A stretch of 64,000 bases of DNA, taken from Psychroflexus longus. Its GTDB lineage: Bacteria > Bacteroidota > Bacteroidia > Flavobacteriales > Flavobacteriaceae. The stretch spans positions 48,911 to 112,910 of the forward strand of contig NZ_JAIQZE010000011.1 in NCBI RefSeq assembly GCF_020164595.1. The letters run 5' to 3'. The position numbers and the translations under genes were made by a program. Positions 25,701-32,859 of the stretch are shown here, in pieces. Under the pieces are notes generated by a model. The model ran no database searches, was not told where the DNA came from, and worked only from the letters and a program-made list of their open reading frames with translations. Position 1 is the stretch's first letter, and every line of letters begins with the position of its first letter.

Positions 25701-25922
25701 ATACAATTGAGTTTGGATATTCTAAATTTCGGTAATTTATTAAATTCGGACTGGGGTATAGTTCAAGAACCATTCAACCAGCAACCTATCGGCGTAAGTG
25801 TGGACCAAAACACCAACGAACCTGTTTACACATTCGATCAAAATAGAACAGATTCTTTTGCAGTGAATTCAAGTTTAATTTCACGTTGGAGAATGCAAGT
25901 GGGCTTGAGATATATTTTCTAA
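22758..25922 (+). CDS. Oar-like TonB-dependent outer membrane receptor
   Basis: A 1054-residue outer membrane protein. A signal peptide (to about residue 20, STSMAQ) is followed by a carboxypeptidase regulatory-like domain (about 24-115: TMSGLVKDNAGITLPGANV, TNIDGRFRL), a plug domain (about 125-240) and a large 22-strand barrel ending in GLRYIF. This order is that of Oar-like receptors. The ligand is unknown; no SusD partner is adjacent, so a polysaccharide-utilisation role is not supported. It is transcribed alone between two strong terminators. Confidence 0.92.
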   Translation: MKKSYIFILMFFIGLSTSMAQVTTSTMSGLVKDNAGITLPGANVVATHIPTGSVYGAMTNIDGRFRLNNMRIGGPYQVKISYVGFETKTLENINLDLGETYNIDVTLVTTSNALDEVLITVSDNPTFSSERTGAATQITSKDLKRLPTISRSAQDFTRLEPSASGNSFGGRNDQFNNFSLDGAVFNNPFGLDSPTPGGQTGAQPISLDAIEQIKVTTAPYDVTLSGFTGASVNAVTKSGDNTFKGTVYSFFRNEDLTGGKIEGQDVPRNDLEQIQYGVSVGGPIVENKLFFFANFEKDDRTDLGAPFAPNRGTGAINESRVLASDMMAVSNALGQLGYDTGRFENFNYNSESTKGILKLDWNINQNHKAALIYNFLRASKDNSANRTALGFRGPSPSVIQFENSGYEINNNLNSVQFELNSTFGNKYSNKFQAGYTYFDDFRNPFSTPAPPITIQDGSGSNYIIAGHEPFSINNELQQKVFQVTNNFNIFVGDHSVTLGASFERFEFDNSFNLAGYDNFGNPNGYFGTFNAYPSVDAFLADANAGSQSAIAQNLAFAQNVFESRNANGVGNDGGWRLSETNVGQLSFYAQDEWSMTNNFKFTYGLRLDKPLYFDTDEKIQEFIDIDNGASVDPTTVYYDPETNSETTLNSTQLPTDEFLISPRLGFNWDVRNDKTLQIRGGTGIFTGRLPFVWIGNQVSGADQGFFQIVDPEFKFPQVWRSNVGLDYKFDNGIIASTDISYTEDINAAHVQNWGLKEPTQTLAGVDSRAIYAESDKGENNAYVFTNSNKGRIFNAVGTLKKSFNNGLYVSTSYSYLNAKDVNSIEAEITGDAFTFNPTVGNANNDVLGFSKYGDTHRFIAVISKNFQYGSKNQWETTVSSFIEYAKGGRYNYTYGGDINNDGSNINDLIYIPTTEELARMQFSGPGQADAFNAFIEDNDYMKDNRGSYFERYGALAPWRSTVDVRVLQDYNFKVSGDRINTIQLSLDILNFGNLLNSDWGIVQEPFNQQPIGVSVDQNTNEPVYTFDQNRTDSFAVNSSLISRWRMQVGLRYIF

Positions 25923-25944
25923 ACAACTTATAAATTACAATTCT

Positions 25945-25977
25945 AAGATCGGTAGAGCTTCTACCGATCTTTTTTTA
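25945..25977 (+). terminator. Terminator after the Oar-like receptor
   Basis: A 12-bp perfect stem (AAGATCGGTAGA / TCTACCGATCTT), 3-nt to 4-nt loop and seven T. Its T tract runs straight into the -7 element of the next gene. Confidence 0.92.
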
Positions 25978-25983
25978 TTTTTG
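25976..25983 (+). promoter_or_regulatory. Candidate -7 element before the DUF6495 gene, possible leaderless start
   Basis: TATTTTTG (TAnnTTTG) ends 5 nt before the ATG at 25989. A normal start site would coincide with the ATG. No -33 TTG is visible because the terminator stem occupies that place. Confidence 0.45.
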
Positions 25984-25988
25984 CACAT

Positions 25989-26462
25989 ATGAAATACGAA
26001 AGGCTTACACAGGAACAGCTTAAGGAAATGCACAAAGAATTCATCAATTTTTTGGCAAGTCAATCCATTACCAATGAAGAGTGGGAGGACATAAAAACAA
26101 ACAAACCTCAAGTCGCTGAAGATGAACTCGATGTCTTTAGTGATTTAGTATGGGAAGGGGTTCTGAACAACGTTAATTATCTTGAGCATTATTCTCCACA
26201 GCAGTTATTTTTATTTGAGTTTACAGATCAATTTATCAATTTAATAGGTCTGAAAATTGAAAATGAAGCTGTGGATATCAACACCAAACAAGGTTTCCAG
26301 TGGTTAAGGGATAATCTTTTGAATGATGATGTCCAGATTTATACTTCTAAAAAGCCAATAAGTGAAGACAGAAACAAAGATATTTTTGCGCTCATAAAGC
26401 AAGGCGCACACATTACGAAAGGCAAACTTTACGAGTATTTTAATGGAATGGTAGAAAAGTAA
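25989..26462 (+). CDS. DUF6495 family protein
   Basis: A 157-residue soluble, acidic protein. The N-terminus (KYERLTQEQLKEMHKEFINFLASQSI) and the EWEDIKTNKP and ELDVFSDLVWEGVL segments match my memory of the flavobacterial DUF6495 family, which has no known role. It is mostly helical, without signal peptide or membrane span. It lies 36 nt upstream of hisS and is probably co-transcribed with it. Confidence 0.7.
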   Translation: MKYERLTQEQLKEMHKEFINFLASQSITNEEWEDIKTNKPQVAEDELDVFSDLVWEGVLNNVNYLEHYSPQQLFLFEFTDQFINLIGLKIENEAVDINTKQGFQWLRDNLLNDDVQIYTSKKPISEDRNKDIFALIKQGAHITKGKLYEYFNGMVEK

Positions 26463-26498
26463 AATTATTTTAGCGGTTTTTAATATTTAAAAAATAAC

Positions 26499-27872
26499 AT
26501 GGCAAGTAAAGCGTCAATACCAAAAGGGACACGTGATTTTTCATCTTTGGAAGTCAGTAAAAGACAGTACATTATATCCACCATTCAAAAACATTTTAAA
26601 ACTTTTGGTTTTAAGCCTATAGAAACTCCAACTTTTGAAAATTCGGATACCCTAATGGGAAAGTATGGTGATGAAGGGGATCGTCTCATCTTTAAGATTT
26701 TGAATTCTGGCGACTACTTGAAAAAAGCCAATGCTGAAGCTTATGAAAATAAAGACAGCGTAAAGCTTTCTTCTTCAATTTCGGAAAAAGCTTTGAAATA
26801 TGACCTTACTGTACCATTTGCCAGATATGTAGTTCAACATCAAAATGAGATTGATTTTCCCTTTAAACGTTATCAAATTCAGAATGTATATCGAGCGGAT
26901 AGACCACAGAAAGGACGTTTCAGAGAGTTTACGCAATGCGATGCCGATGTGATTGGCAGTGATAGCTTATGGCAGGAAGTAGAATTTATTCAGTTATATG
27001 ATGCCGTCTTTACTAGTCTGAAGCTTGAAGGTGTTACCATCAAAATGAACAATAGAAAAATCCTTTCTGGTCTGGCTGAAGTGATTGGCGAAAGTGATAA
27101 ACTGATCGATTTTACTGTAGCACTTGATAAACTTGACAAAATAGGAGAGGAGGGCGTCAAAAAAGAAATGCTTGAAAAAGGGATTTCCGAATCTGCCATA
27201 GACAATATCAAGCCTATATTCAATTTTACAGGTGATTTTTCTCAAAAGATTGATCTTCTCATATCACTATTAGCTGATTCTGAAATTGGCCAAAAAGGTA
27301 TTGAAGAGCTTCAATTTATTCAAAGAGCCTTAGATAAAATGCCTTTGCAAACAGCAAAACTGGACCTTGACGTAACGCTTGCTCGTGGTCTCAACTACTA
27401 CACAGGTGCTATTTTCGAAATTTCAGCTCCGGAAGAGGTGAAAATGGGTTCCATTGGTGGCGGTGGAAGATACGATGACCTTACTGGAATATTTGGACTC
27501 AAGAACATGAGTGGTGTTGGTATTTCCTTTGGACTAGATAGGATTTACCTTGTACTTGAGGAGTTGAATCTTTTTCCGCAAGAAATTGAAGAGACTACGA
27601 AAGTCCTTTTTATAAATTTCGGAGAAAAAGAAGCACTATATGCGCTAAAGGCAATCTCAAAACTTAGAGGTTCTTCAATTTCTTCTGAATTATATCCCGA
27701 CACTGTTAAGATGAAGAAACAAATGACTTATGCTGATAGGAGAAATATACCTTATGTTGTGCTTGCCGGAGGCAGTGAAATTAAAGATGAAGTCTACAAT
27801 CTTAAAAACATGAAAACTGGAGAGCAGAATAAATTTAGTTTAAAAGAGTTGTTTGCTCACTTTTCTGATTAA
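26499..27872 (+). CDS. hisS: Histidine-tRNA ligase
   Basis: A 457-residue class II synthetase that charges tRNA-His. Motif 1 and 2 regions are seen in PKGTRDFSS, YDLTVPFARYV and the QNVYRADRPQKGRFREF segment; the histidine-specific LDVTLARGLNYYTG and the motif 3 GIGGGRYDDLTG-type loop (here GSIGGGGRYDDLTG) with SFGLDRIY are present. The C-terminal anticodon-binding domain covers about residues 365-457. No internal stop or shift. Confidence 0.97.
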   Translation: MASKASIPKGTRDFSSLEVSKRQYIISTIQKHFKTFGFKPIETPTFENSDTLMGKYGDEGDRLIFKILNSGDYLKKANAEAYENKDSVKLSSSISEKALKYDLTVPFARYVVQHQNEIDFPFKRYQIQNVYRADRPQKGRFREFTQCDADVIGSDSLWQEVEFIQLYDAVFTSLKLEGVTIKMNNRKILSGLAEVIGESDKLIDFTVALDKLDKIGEEGVKKEMLEKGISESAIDNIKPIFNFTGDFSQKIDLLISLLADSEIGQKGIEELQFIQRALDKMPLQTAKLDLDVTLARGLNYYTGAIFEISAPEEVKMGSIGGGGRYDDLTGIFGLKNMSGVGISFGLDRIYLVLEELNLFPQEIEETTKVLFINFGEKEALYALKAISKLRGSSISSELYPDTVKMKKQMTYADRRNIPYVVLAGGSEIKDEVYNLKNMKTGEQNKFSLKELFAHFSD

Positions 27873-28019
27873 GTGAGTTTTGTGTTTGGACATTTTCACT
27901 ACACGCAAAGTATTTATTCATCCAAGCAATCTTTAACTTACTGAAAACATGATTAATATCATTTAAAATAGCTAAAGTGATCATTATATTTAAGGTATTA
28001 ATCTTTAAATATTTTAATC

Positions 28020-28631
28020 ATGAAAAATTTTAAATGGATAATTTGTATTGTTATGTTACTTCCTTTTCTAGTTCTATCTCAAACACTAGAGAATTTAGAT
28101 TTTGTATCTCCATTTCATGAAGATTTGGCCGCAGTTAAAAAAAATGATCAATGGGCATTCATCGACAGAAACGGAGATGTTGTGATAGATTTTAGACCTG
28201 ACCTTGTTAGTACAAGAACTGATAGTGGTTCTTATCCATTATTCAGTAACGGAAGGTGTTTAATAGAATCCAAAAAAGATGGTATTTCTTATTTTGGTTA
28301 TATCGATGTCTCTGGAAATAAAGCCATTGAACCTCAATTTCTAAACGCAAAGAATTTTCTTAATGGAAAAGCAATTGTTCTTCAATTGATAAAAGAATCA
28401 GCAGGAGTAAATACAGCTTTAGGTAAAAATGTAGTTTATTACAAGTACTTTGAAGTTATAATCAATACAGATGGAACTTTGGAGGCTTATTTATCAAAAG
28501 ATCCACAAAATGTGGTTTTGGATAAATCTTATTTAAGAAATCCACCTGAAATTTCCTTCACACATTTTTCTGAATCTTTATATGTCAAGAAGGATAAATC
28601 TAACAAAACAACTTTGGTTAAAATAGATTGA
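28020..28631 (+). CDS. Exported WG-repeat protein
   Basis: A 203-residue exported protein with a signal peptide (to about residue 20, LPFLVLSQ) and two or three WG/KWG-type repeats: AAVKKNDQWAFIDRNGDVVIDF and, more diverged, FGYIDVSGNKAIEPQF. These repeats form beta-hairpin units in surface or periplasmic proteins. The C-terminal part is unique. The function is not known. It is monocistronic, with a weak hairpin after the stop. Confidence 0.75.
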   Translation: MKNFKWIICIVMLLPFLVLSQTLENLDFVSPFHEDLAAVKKNDQWAFIDRNGDVVIDFRPDLVSTRTDSGSYPLFSNGRCLIESKKDGISYFGYIDVSGNKAIEPQFLNAKNFLNGKAIVLQLIKESAGVNTALGKNVVYYKYFEVIINTDGTLEAYLSKDPQNVVLDKSYLRNPPEISFTHFSESLYVKKDKSNKTTLVKID

Positions 28632-28642
28632 TCATGTTTAGA

Positions 28643-28668
28643 ACTTAACTTCTAAAGTTAGTTTTTTT
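28643..28668 (+). terminator. Probable terminator after the WG-repeat gene
   Basis: A short stem (TAACTT / AAGTTA) with a 3-nt loop is followed by G and seven T, 15-30 nt after the stop. Confidence 0.55.
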
Positions 28669-28814
28669 GCGTTAATTTATCATTTGCTGAACAAATCGAC
28701 GATGATTTTCTGAGAACTCTTTATCGGTTGATCTGTCTTTTAGGATTATCGTATACTTTTAACTTTTGTTGTGAACTATTCCTTTCTTTTAATTTTACTT
28801 TTAATAAAAAAATT

Positions 28815-29015
28815 ATGGAATCAAATAGAGATAAAAAAGATATTAAACCTTGGGAAGATGCAAGTAAAAGCGAAGAGCAAGTTCATTTAGCTGATATGCA
28901 CGGCGATGGTGTACATTTTAATAGAGAGCTCCAAGCTAAGGCTAAACGCAACAGACAAATCGCTAAAGAAAAGGCAGAAAAAGCTCAAAAAAAGAAAAAT
29001 AACCTGAAAGGTTAA
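28815..29015 (+). CDS. Small highly charged hypothetical protein
   Basis: A 66-residue protein starting MESNRDKKDIKPWEDA and ending in a lysine-rich helix (KEKAEKAQKKKNNLKG). It is soluble, with no cysteines. I chose the ATG at 28815: an upstream in-frame extension would add a hydrophobic stretch with poor coding character. The basic C-terminal half suggests nucleic-acid or ribosome contact, but no family is recognised. It has its own terminator. Confidence 0.6.
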   Translation: MESNRDKKDIKPWEDASKSEEQVHLADMHGDGVHFNRELQAKAKRNRQIAKEKAEKAQKKKNNLKG

Positions 29016-29042
29016 ATTAAATGTGTATTACTTGAAACATTC

Positions 29043-29069
29043 AAACTCTGCAAATGCAGGGTTTTTTTG
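29043..29069 (+). terminator. Terminator after the small charged protein
   Basis: A 10-bp stem AAACTCTGCA / TGCAGGGTTT (one wobble) with a 2-nt loop and seven T. Confidence 0.8.
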
Positions 29070-29150
29070 TACTTCTAAATCAAATAATCTGACGAACGTC
29101 AGTTTTTTCTATTTGACTTTTCCTTAATTTTAGATGATAACAAATTTATT

Positions 29151-29987
29151 ATGAAAAATATTCTAGCTCTTACCGACTTTTCTCCTAGTTCTATCAATGC
29201 TATCAAATATGCATTAAAGCTTTTTGAAGGTGATTTCTTAAGCTTCTATATTCTTCATTGTAAGGTTCCAGATTCAACATACTCTACAGCCGAAGTGATA
29301 GCCTCAGGTAATGTAAGTTTCCATGATTCTTTATTGAAAGAAGCTAAAGATAATTTAGATGTTTTAATATCTGATCTCAAACAAGACTTAAGTATTGATT
29401 CTGTTTCATTTCATCCCATCGTTGCTTATGATAGTTTGATTGATGCAGCCGAAAATGTTGTAAAATCAAATAACATTGAATTATCTGTTATGGGGGCTAA
29501 TGGTGTTACTAATGCAAAAGAAATTGTTTTTGGAAGTAACACTGTAAAAATGATAAGACATATTACTCATCCTATTCTTGCAGTCCCATTGGATTTTAAG
29601 TTTCGTCAACTTAAAAACATAGTCTTACCCTTACATGACTTTGATAAATTAAGTGATCAGTCCTTCGAAGGCATAGTGAGTTTTATTAAGCAATATGGTA
29701 AAATGATAAACGTGTTAAGAATTTGTCCAGATCAAGCGGTTCCCCTGGAAGCACAAAACGATTCGGAAGTTTTAAATACTATACTCAGCCCTGTAAAGTT
29801 TCATTATCATACGGTCCAAAATATACCCCTAAATTATGTTGTGGATTGTTTTATACAAACTCACGACATAGATCTGATTATCCTATTAGTAAAGCCTGAA
29901 AGTTTTTTTGAGCGCTTTTTTAAAGACTCATCAATCCAAAAAATTGCTAATTATTTAAAAGTTCCATTGCTAGTTTTTCCTAATTGA
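29151..29987 (+). CDS. Universal stress protein with tandem Usp domains
   Basis: A 278-residue protein of two Usp domains. Domain 1 (about 1-145) begins MKNILALTDFSPSS and keeps the ATP-binding pattern G-2x-G-9x-G(S/T) in GANGVTNAKEIVFGSNT. Domain 2 (about 150-278) is more diverged and lacks that motif, ending in NYLKVPLLVFP. Tandem Usps in Bacteroidota respond to stress or low oxygen, but no regulator or partner lies next to it. It stands alone. Confidence 0.9.
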   Translation: MKNILALTDFSPSSINAIKYALKLFEGDFLSFYILHCKVPDSTYSTAEVIASGNVSFHDSLLKEAKDNLDVLISDLKQDLSIDSVSFHPIVAYDSLIDAAENVVKSNNIELSVMGANGVTNAKEIVFGSNTVKMIRHITHPILAVPLDFKFRQLKNIVLPLHDFDKLSDQSFEGIVSFIKQYGKMINVLRICPDQAVPLEAQNDSEVLNTILSPVKFHYHTVQNIPLNYVVDCFIQTHDIDLIILLVKPESFFERFFKDSSIQKIANYLKVPLLVFPN

Positions 29988-30241
29988 TGACTTTTTCAAG
30001 AGTTTAAGTAATTTTAATTGAATTCTAGTTCAATGTGAATACCTCGAGAGAACAATAAAAACTATTTAAGGCAGAGTTACACAAGTTTTACAAGGAAGCT
30101 GTAGTACTTATTAGACCTTCATCATAATTTATTTTTTAAAAACTTTATAAAATTCCATGGAAAATCAACTTGATGACTAAGTAAATCCTTCAGTTCGAAG
30201 TATTCGGTTTAGGGGAGTATTAATGTAACATTTGTAAAAAC
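29988..30241. other. Intergenic stretch without a recognisable gene
   Basis: About 250 nt between the Usp gene and the tRNA terminator. It holds no convincing reading frame. A 6-bp inverted repeat (ATTGAA at 30017-30022 and TTCAAT at 30029-30034) is the only structure and is too weak to interpret. Confidence 0.5.
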
Positions 30242-30243
30242 AA

Positions 30244-30274
30244 AAAACCAAATTGTATGATACAATTTGGTTTT
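30244..30274 (-). terminator. Terminator of the tRNA-Met gene
   Basis: A perfect 14-bp stem (AAAACCAAATTGTA / TACAATTTGGTTTT) with a 3-nt loop lies 17 nt beyond the 3' end of the tRNA; the minus strand continues with a T-rich stretch. Confidence 0.88.
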
Positions 30275-30290
30275 GAATAAATTTAAAAAG

Positions 30291-30364
30291 TAGCGTGGAC
30301 GAGAGTTGAACTCGTGACCTCCGGGTTATGAATCCGACGCTCTAACCAACTGAGCTACCACGCC
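30291..30364 (-). tRNA. tRNA-Met (CAT), elongator type
   Basis: A 74-nt cloverleaf on the minus strand with D-arm GCTCAGTTGGTTAGAGC, anticodon loop TTCATAA (anticodon CAT at 30328-30330), variable loop AGGTC and T-arm GAGTTCAACTC. The discriminator is A. The acceptor stem GGCGTGG / CCACGCT has G-U at its end, and the anticodon stem has an apparent A31-C39 mismatch. The CCA end is not encoded. The D and anticodon loops resemble elongator Met rather than the initiator; a k2C-modified tRNA-Ile2 with the same anticodon cannot be fully excluded. Confidence 0.9.
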
Positions 30365-30377
30365 GTTTAAAGGTTTG

Positions 30378-30408
30378 CAAAGATAATATTATCTTTTGCT
30401 TTCACAAA
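30378..30408 (-). promoter_or_regulatory. Promoter of the tRNA-Met gene
   Basis: On the minus strand TTTG, 19-nt spacer (counted from the TTG end) and TATCTTTG (30378-30385) lie 13 nt before the mature tRNA start. Confidence 0.82.
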
Positions 30409-30491
30409 TTAGTTTCGATAATTATTTCAACTAAAGTTTTTATACTTCAATCAATTATCCATATATTGCTTTCAATCTAAATTTGAAAATA

Positions 30492-30884
30492 ATGAGTGAT
30501 AAAGTTAAATACGAATTGGAATTCCCTATACAGGTTTCACCATCCTTACTTTACCAATATATTTCTACTCCTTCCGGTTTGAGCGAATGGTTTGCTGATA
30601 ATGTAAATTCAAGAGGCGAACTATTTGCATTTATGTGGGAAGGAAGTGAAGAACAGGCAAAATTATTATCCAAAAAAGCGGATGAGCGCATGAAATTGAG
30701 ATGGACTGCAGATGATGAAGACGGTCTAAATTATTATTTCGAGATGAAAATTCAGGTTGATGAAATCACTAAAGATGTCTCCCTTATGATTACTGATTTC
30801 GCTGAAGAAGACGAAATTGATGAAGGTAAAATGCTTTGGGAAAACATGGTTTCGGATTTGAAACAAATTCTTGGATCCTCGTAA
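30492..30884 (+). CDS. START-like domain protein
   Basis: A 130-residue soluble protein of the START/AHSA1-like helix-grip fold. The N-terminal strand YELEFPIQVSPSLLYQYISTPSGLSEWFAD is the typical opening (strand, helix, W-x-x-D), followed by the beta sheet with LRWTADDED and a final amphipathic helix (LWENMVSDLKQIL). Ligand unknown. I chose ATG 30492, three codons inside a TTG-started frame. It lies 12 nt before the class IV aminotransferase gene, so the pair is probably one operon. Confidence 0.82.
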   Translation: MSDKVKYELEFPIQVSPSLLYQYISTPSGLSEWFADNVNSRGELFAFMWEGSEEQAKLLSKKADERMKLRWTADDEDGLNYYFEMKIQVDEITKDVSLMITDFAEEDEIDEGKMLWENMVSDLKQILGSS

Positions 30885-30896
30885 ATAGTAAATATT

Positions 30897-31751
30897 ATGA
30901 ACGTTTTTGTCAATGGAGAGATTCAGTCAATTGAAAACTCAAAATTAAGTCTCAACAATCGAGGATATAATTATGGTGACGGACTTTTTGAAACTTTAAG
31001 AGTCATCAACTCCAAGATAATGTTTTGGGAAGCTCATTATTTTAGATTAATGTCTTCAATGAGAATTCTAAGAATGAAAATTCCAATGAATTTTTCTCCT
31101 GAATATTTAGAAGAAAAAATAGTAGAACTGATCAAAGCTAATCATTTAGAAAAAGCTTCAGTCCGTGTAAAAATTAATATCCATAGAAATGAAGGTGGTT
31201 ATTATACTCCGGAAGACAGTTCAGTAGGGTACATTATCTCAACTAAAGCTTTAGAAAATGCATTTTTCACTCTTGATGATAAAGATTACGAAGTAGAATT
31301 ATTCAAGGATCATTATGTTCTGTCAGGAATGCTTTCTACCATTAAGTCAAATAACAAACTCGTAAATATTCTTGCTGGCATTTATGCCAAGGAAAACGAC
31401 TTCGATAATTGTTTTCTTATTAACGAAAATAAGTCTGTTTTAGAAGTTACTAACGGTAACATATTTGTAAGGAAGGGAGAAGTAGTAAAAACAGCGCCCT
31501 TATCCGACGGTTGTCTCAATGGAATCATTAGAAAACAGGTCATTGAAATCCTTGAAAAATCTGAAGATTATACTTTAAAAGAAGAATCGATTTCTCCTTT
31601 TGAATTACAGAAAGCAGATGAAATATTTATTACAAATGCTATTCAAGGTGTTCAGCCCATTACCAAATACCGGAAAAAATCATATACCAGCGAATTAGCT
31701 AAAAATCTAATTGGTAAACTCAACGCTAAAGCCAGGTTGATCGAAGCCTAG
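30897..31751 (+). CDS. Class IV PLP-dependent aminotransferase
   Basis: A 284-residue fold-type IV enzyme (branched-chain aminotransferase, D-amino acid aminotransferase or aminodeoxychorismate lyase group). Family segments are NNRGYNYGDGLFETLRV, the PLP-lysine in STIKSNNK near residue 150, and the EVTNGNIFV and TNAIQGVQPI strands. The exact reaction cannot be told by eye; aminodeoxychorismate lyase (PabC) for folate synthesis is a good possibility. Its stop overlaps the convergent yqgE stop by 4 nt. Confidence 0.9.
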   Translation: MNVFVNGEIQSIENSKLSLNNRGYNYGDGLFETLRVINSKIMFWEAHYFRLMSSMRILRMKIPMNFSPEYLEEKIVELIKANHLEKASVRVKINIHRNEGGYYTPEDSSVGYIISTKALENAFFTLDDKDYEVELFKDHYVLSGMLSTIKSNNKLVNILAGIYAKENDFDNCFLINENKSVLEVTNGNIFVRKGEVVKTAPLSDGCLNGIIRKQVIEILEKSEDYTLKEESISPFELQKADEIFITNAIQGVQPITKYRKKSYTSELAKNLIGKLNAKARLIEA

Positions 31752-32311
31752 TTATAGTTTGGGTTATCCGGAGCATTTGACCATAAAAGGTATTCACCTC
31801 CAAGTTTTTTCATTTTTTCTTGCCAATATTGCCCATCTTTAAGAGAGTTCAGTATATCAGTAGCTTTGGTACTAGAATCTATGATCCAGGTATTTAGGTT
31901 GATTTCAGATTCTAGCTGTGGTGTGTCCCAACCAGAATAGCCCAGAAAAAACTTGATGTTATCAGGTGTAATTTGCTTGTTATTAATGAGGTTTACTATT
32001 GTATCAAAAGATCCACCCCAGTAAATGCCATCCTTAATTTCAACACTGTCAGTGATTAAATGTGGAACGTCGTGGATAAAGTAAAGATTTTCCTGTTCTA
32101 CTGGACCACCGTTGAATATTTTGAAATTTTCATCAATTTCAGGAATCAGTTCTTCAAGATTAAAATCTAAAGGCTTGTTAATTATAAAACCAACAGCACC
32201 CTCGTGATCCATGTGAGCTAATAAAATGACTGAACGATTAAATGTTAAATCTCCAATTGTAGATGGTTCTGATACTAATACATCTCCTCGATGAGGTTGA
32301 AGTTTTTCCAT
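31748..32311 (-). CDS. YqgE/AlgH family protein
   Basis: A 187-residue protein of the YqgE/AlgH (UPF0301) family: RGDVLVSEPST, FNRSVILLAHMD, GAVGFIINKPL, and NGGPVEQENLYFIHD are conserved, and FFLGYSGWDTPQLESEI is the late family motif. It is cytosolic; its biochemical role is unknown. It lies downstream of the HU gene but is separated from it by a terminator. Confidence 0.93.
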   Translation of the reverse strand: MEKLQPHRGDVLVSEPSTIGDLTFNRSVILLAHMDHEGAVGFIINKPLDFNLEELIPEIDENFKIFNGGPVEQENLYFIHDVPHLITDSVEIKDGIYWGGSFDTIVNLINNKQITPDNIKFFLGYSGWDTPQLESEINLNTWIIDSSTKATDILNSLKDGQYWQEKMKKLGGEYLLWSNAPDNPNYN

Positions 32312-32365
32312 AGTAAGTAATTTGATTTAACAATTTAACTAAATTTATTAAAAAAGTTAATAAAA

Positions 32366-32392
32366 AAAGACCTTTTTTCATAAAAGGTCTTT
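32366..32392 (-). terminator. Terminator after the HU gene
   Basis: An 11-bp perfect stem AAAGACCTTTT / AAAAGGTCTTT with a 5-nt loop, 30 nt beyond the HU stop on the minus strand and followed there by TTTATTAAC. Confidence 0.8.
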
Positions 32393-32421
32393 AAAATCTA
32401 AATAAATGTAAGTTTTTTAGC

Positions 32422-32694
32422 TTAGTTTACTGCTTTTTGCAAATCAGATCCAGCTTTAAATTTAACTACATTTTTAGCAGCGATTTTGATAGTTTTTCCA
32501 GTTTGTGGATTTCTACCTTCACGCGCAGCTCTTTTAGATACAGACCAAGATCCAAATCCAACTAAAGAGACACGATCTCCTTTTTTAAGAGCTCCTTCAA
32601 CGTTTTCTAGAAAAGACTCAAGAGCTTTTTTGGCTTCTGCTTTTGTAACACCAGCATCTTCTGCCATGGCATCGATTAAATTCGTTTTGTTCAT
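32422..32694 (-). CDS. hup: HU family DNA-binding protein
   Basis: A 90-residue histone-like protein: MNKTNLIDAMAEDAGVTKAEAKKALES is the helical dimer part, and GDRVSLVGFGSWSVSKRAAREGRNPQTGKTIKI carries the beta arms with the Asn-Pro tip that intercalates into DNA. It bends and packs the nucleoid. It is monocistronic with a strong promoter and its own terminator, as expected for an abundant protein. Confidence 0.97.
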   Translation of the reverse strand: MNKTNLIDAMAEDAGVTKAEAKKALESFLENVEGALKKGDRVSLVGFGSWSVSKRAAREGRNPQTGKTIKIAAKNVVKFKAGSDLQKAVN

Positions 32695-32741
32695 AATGTA
32701 AAATTTAAATTTTGTTGATTAAACATTTTATTAACACATTA

Positions 32742-32771
32742 CAAATTTATATGGAAAATATTACTGTGCAA
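32742..32771 (-). promoter_or_regulatory. Promoter of the HU gene
   Basis: On the minus strand TTG (32769-32771), a 19-nt spacer and TAAATTTG (32742-32749). The leader is about 40 nt. Confidence 0.82.
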
Positions 32772-32859
32772 GAAAATAGGCATAAAATCCTTGTAGAATA
32801 AGCAAAAATCAGGCTTTTGAGCTCTTAGAACTTAATTTTTAAAGATGAGTTCACTTTTT

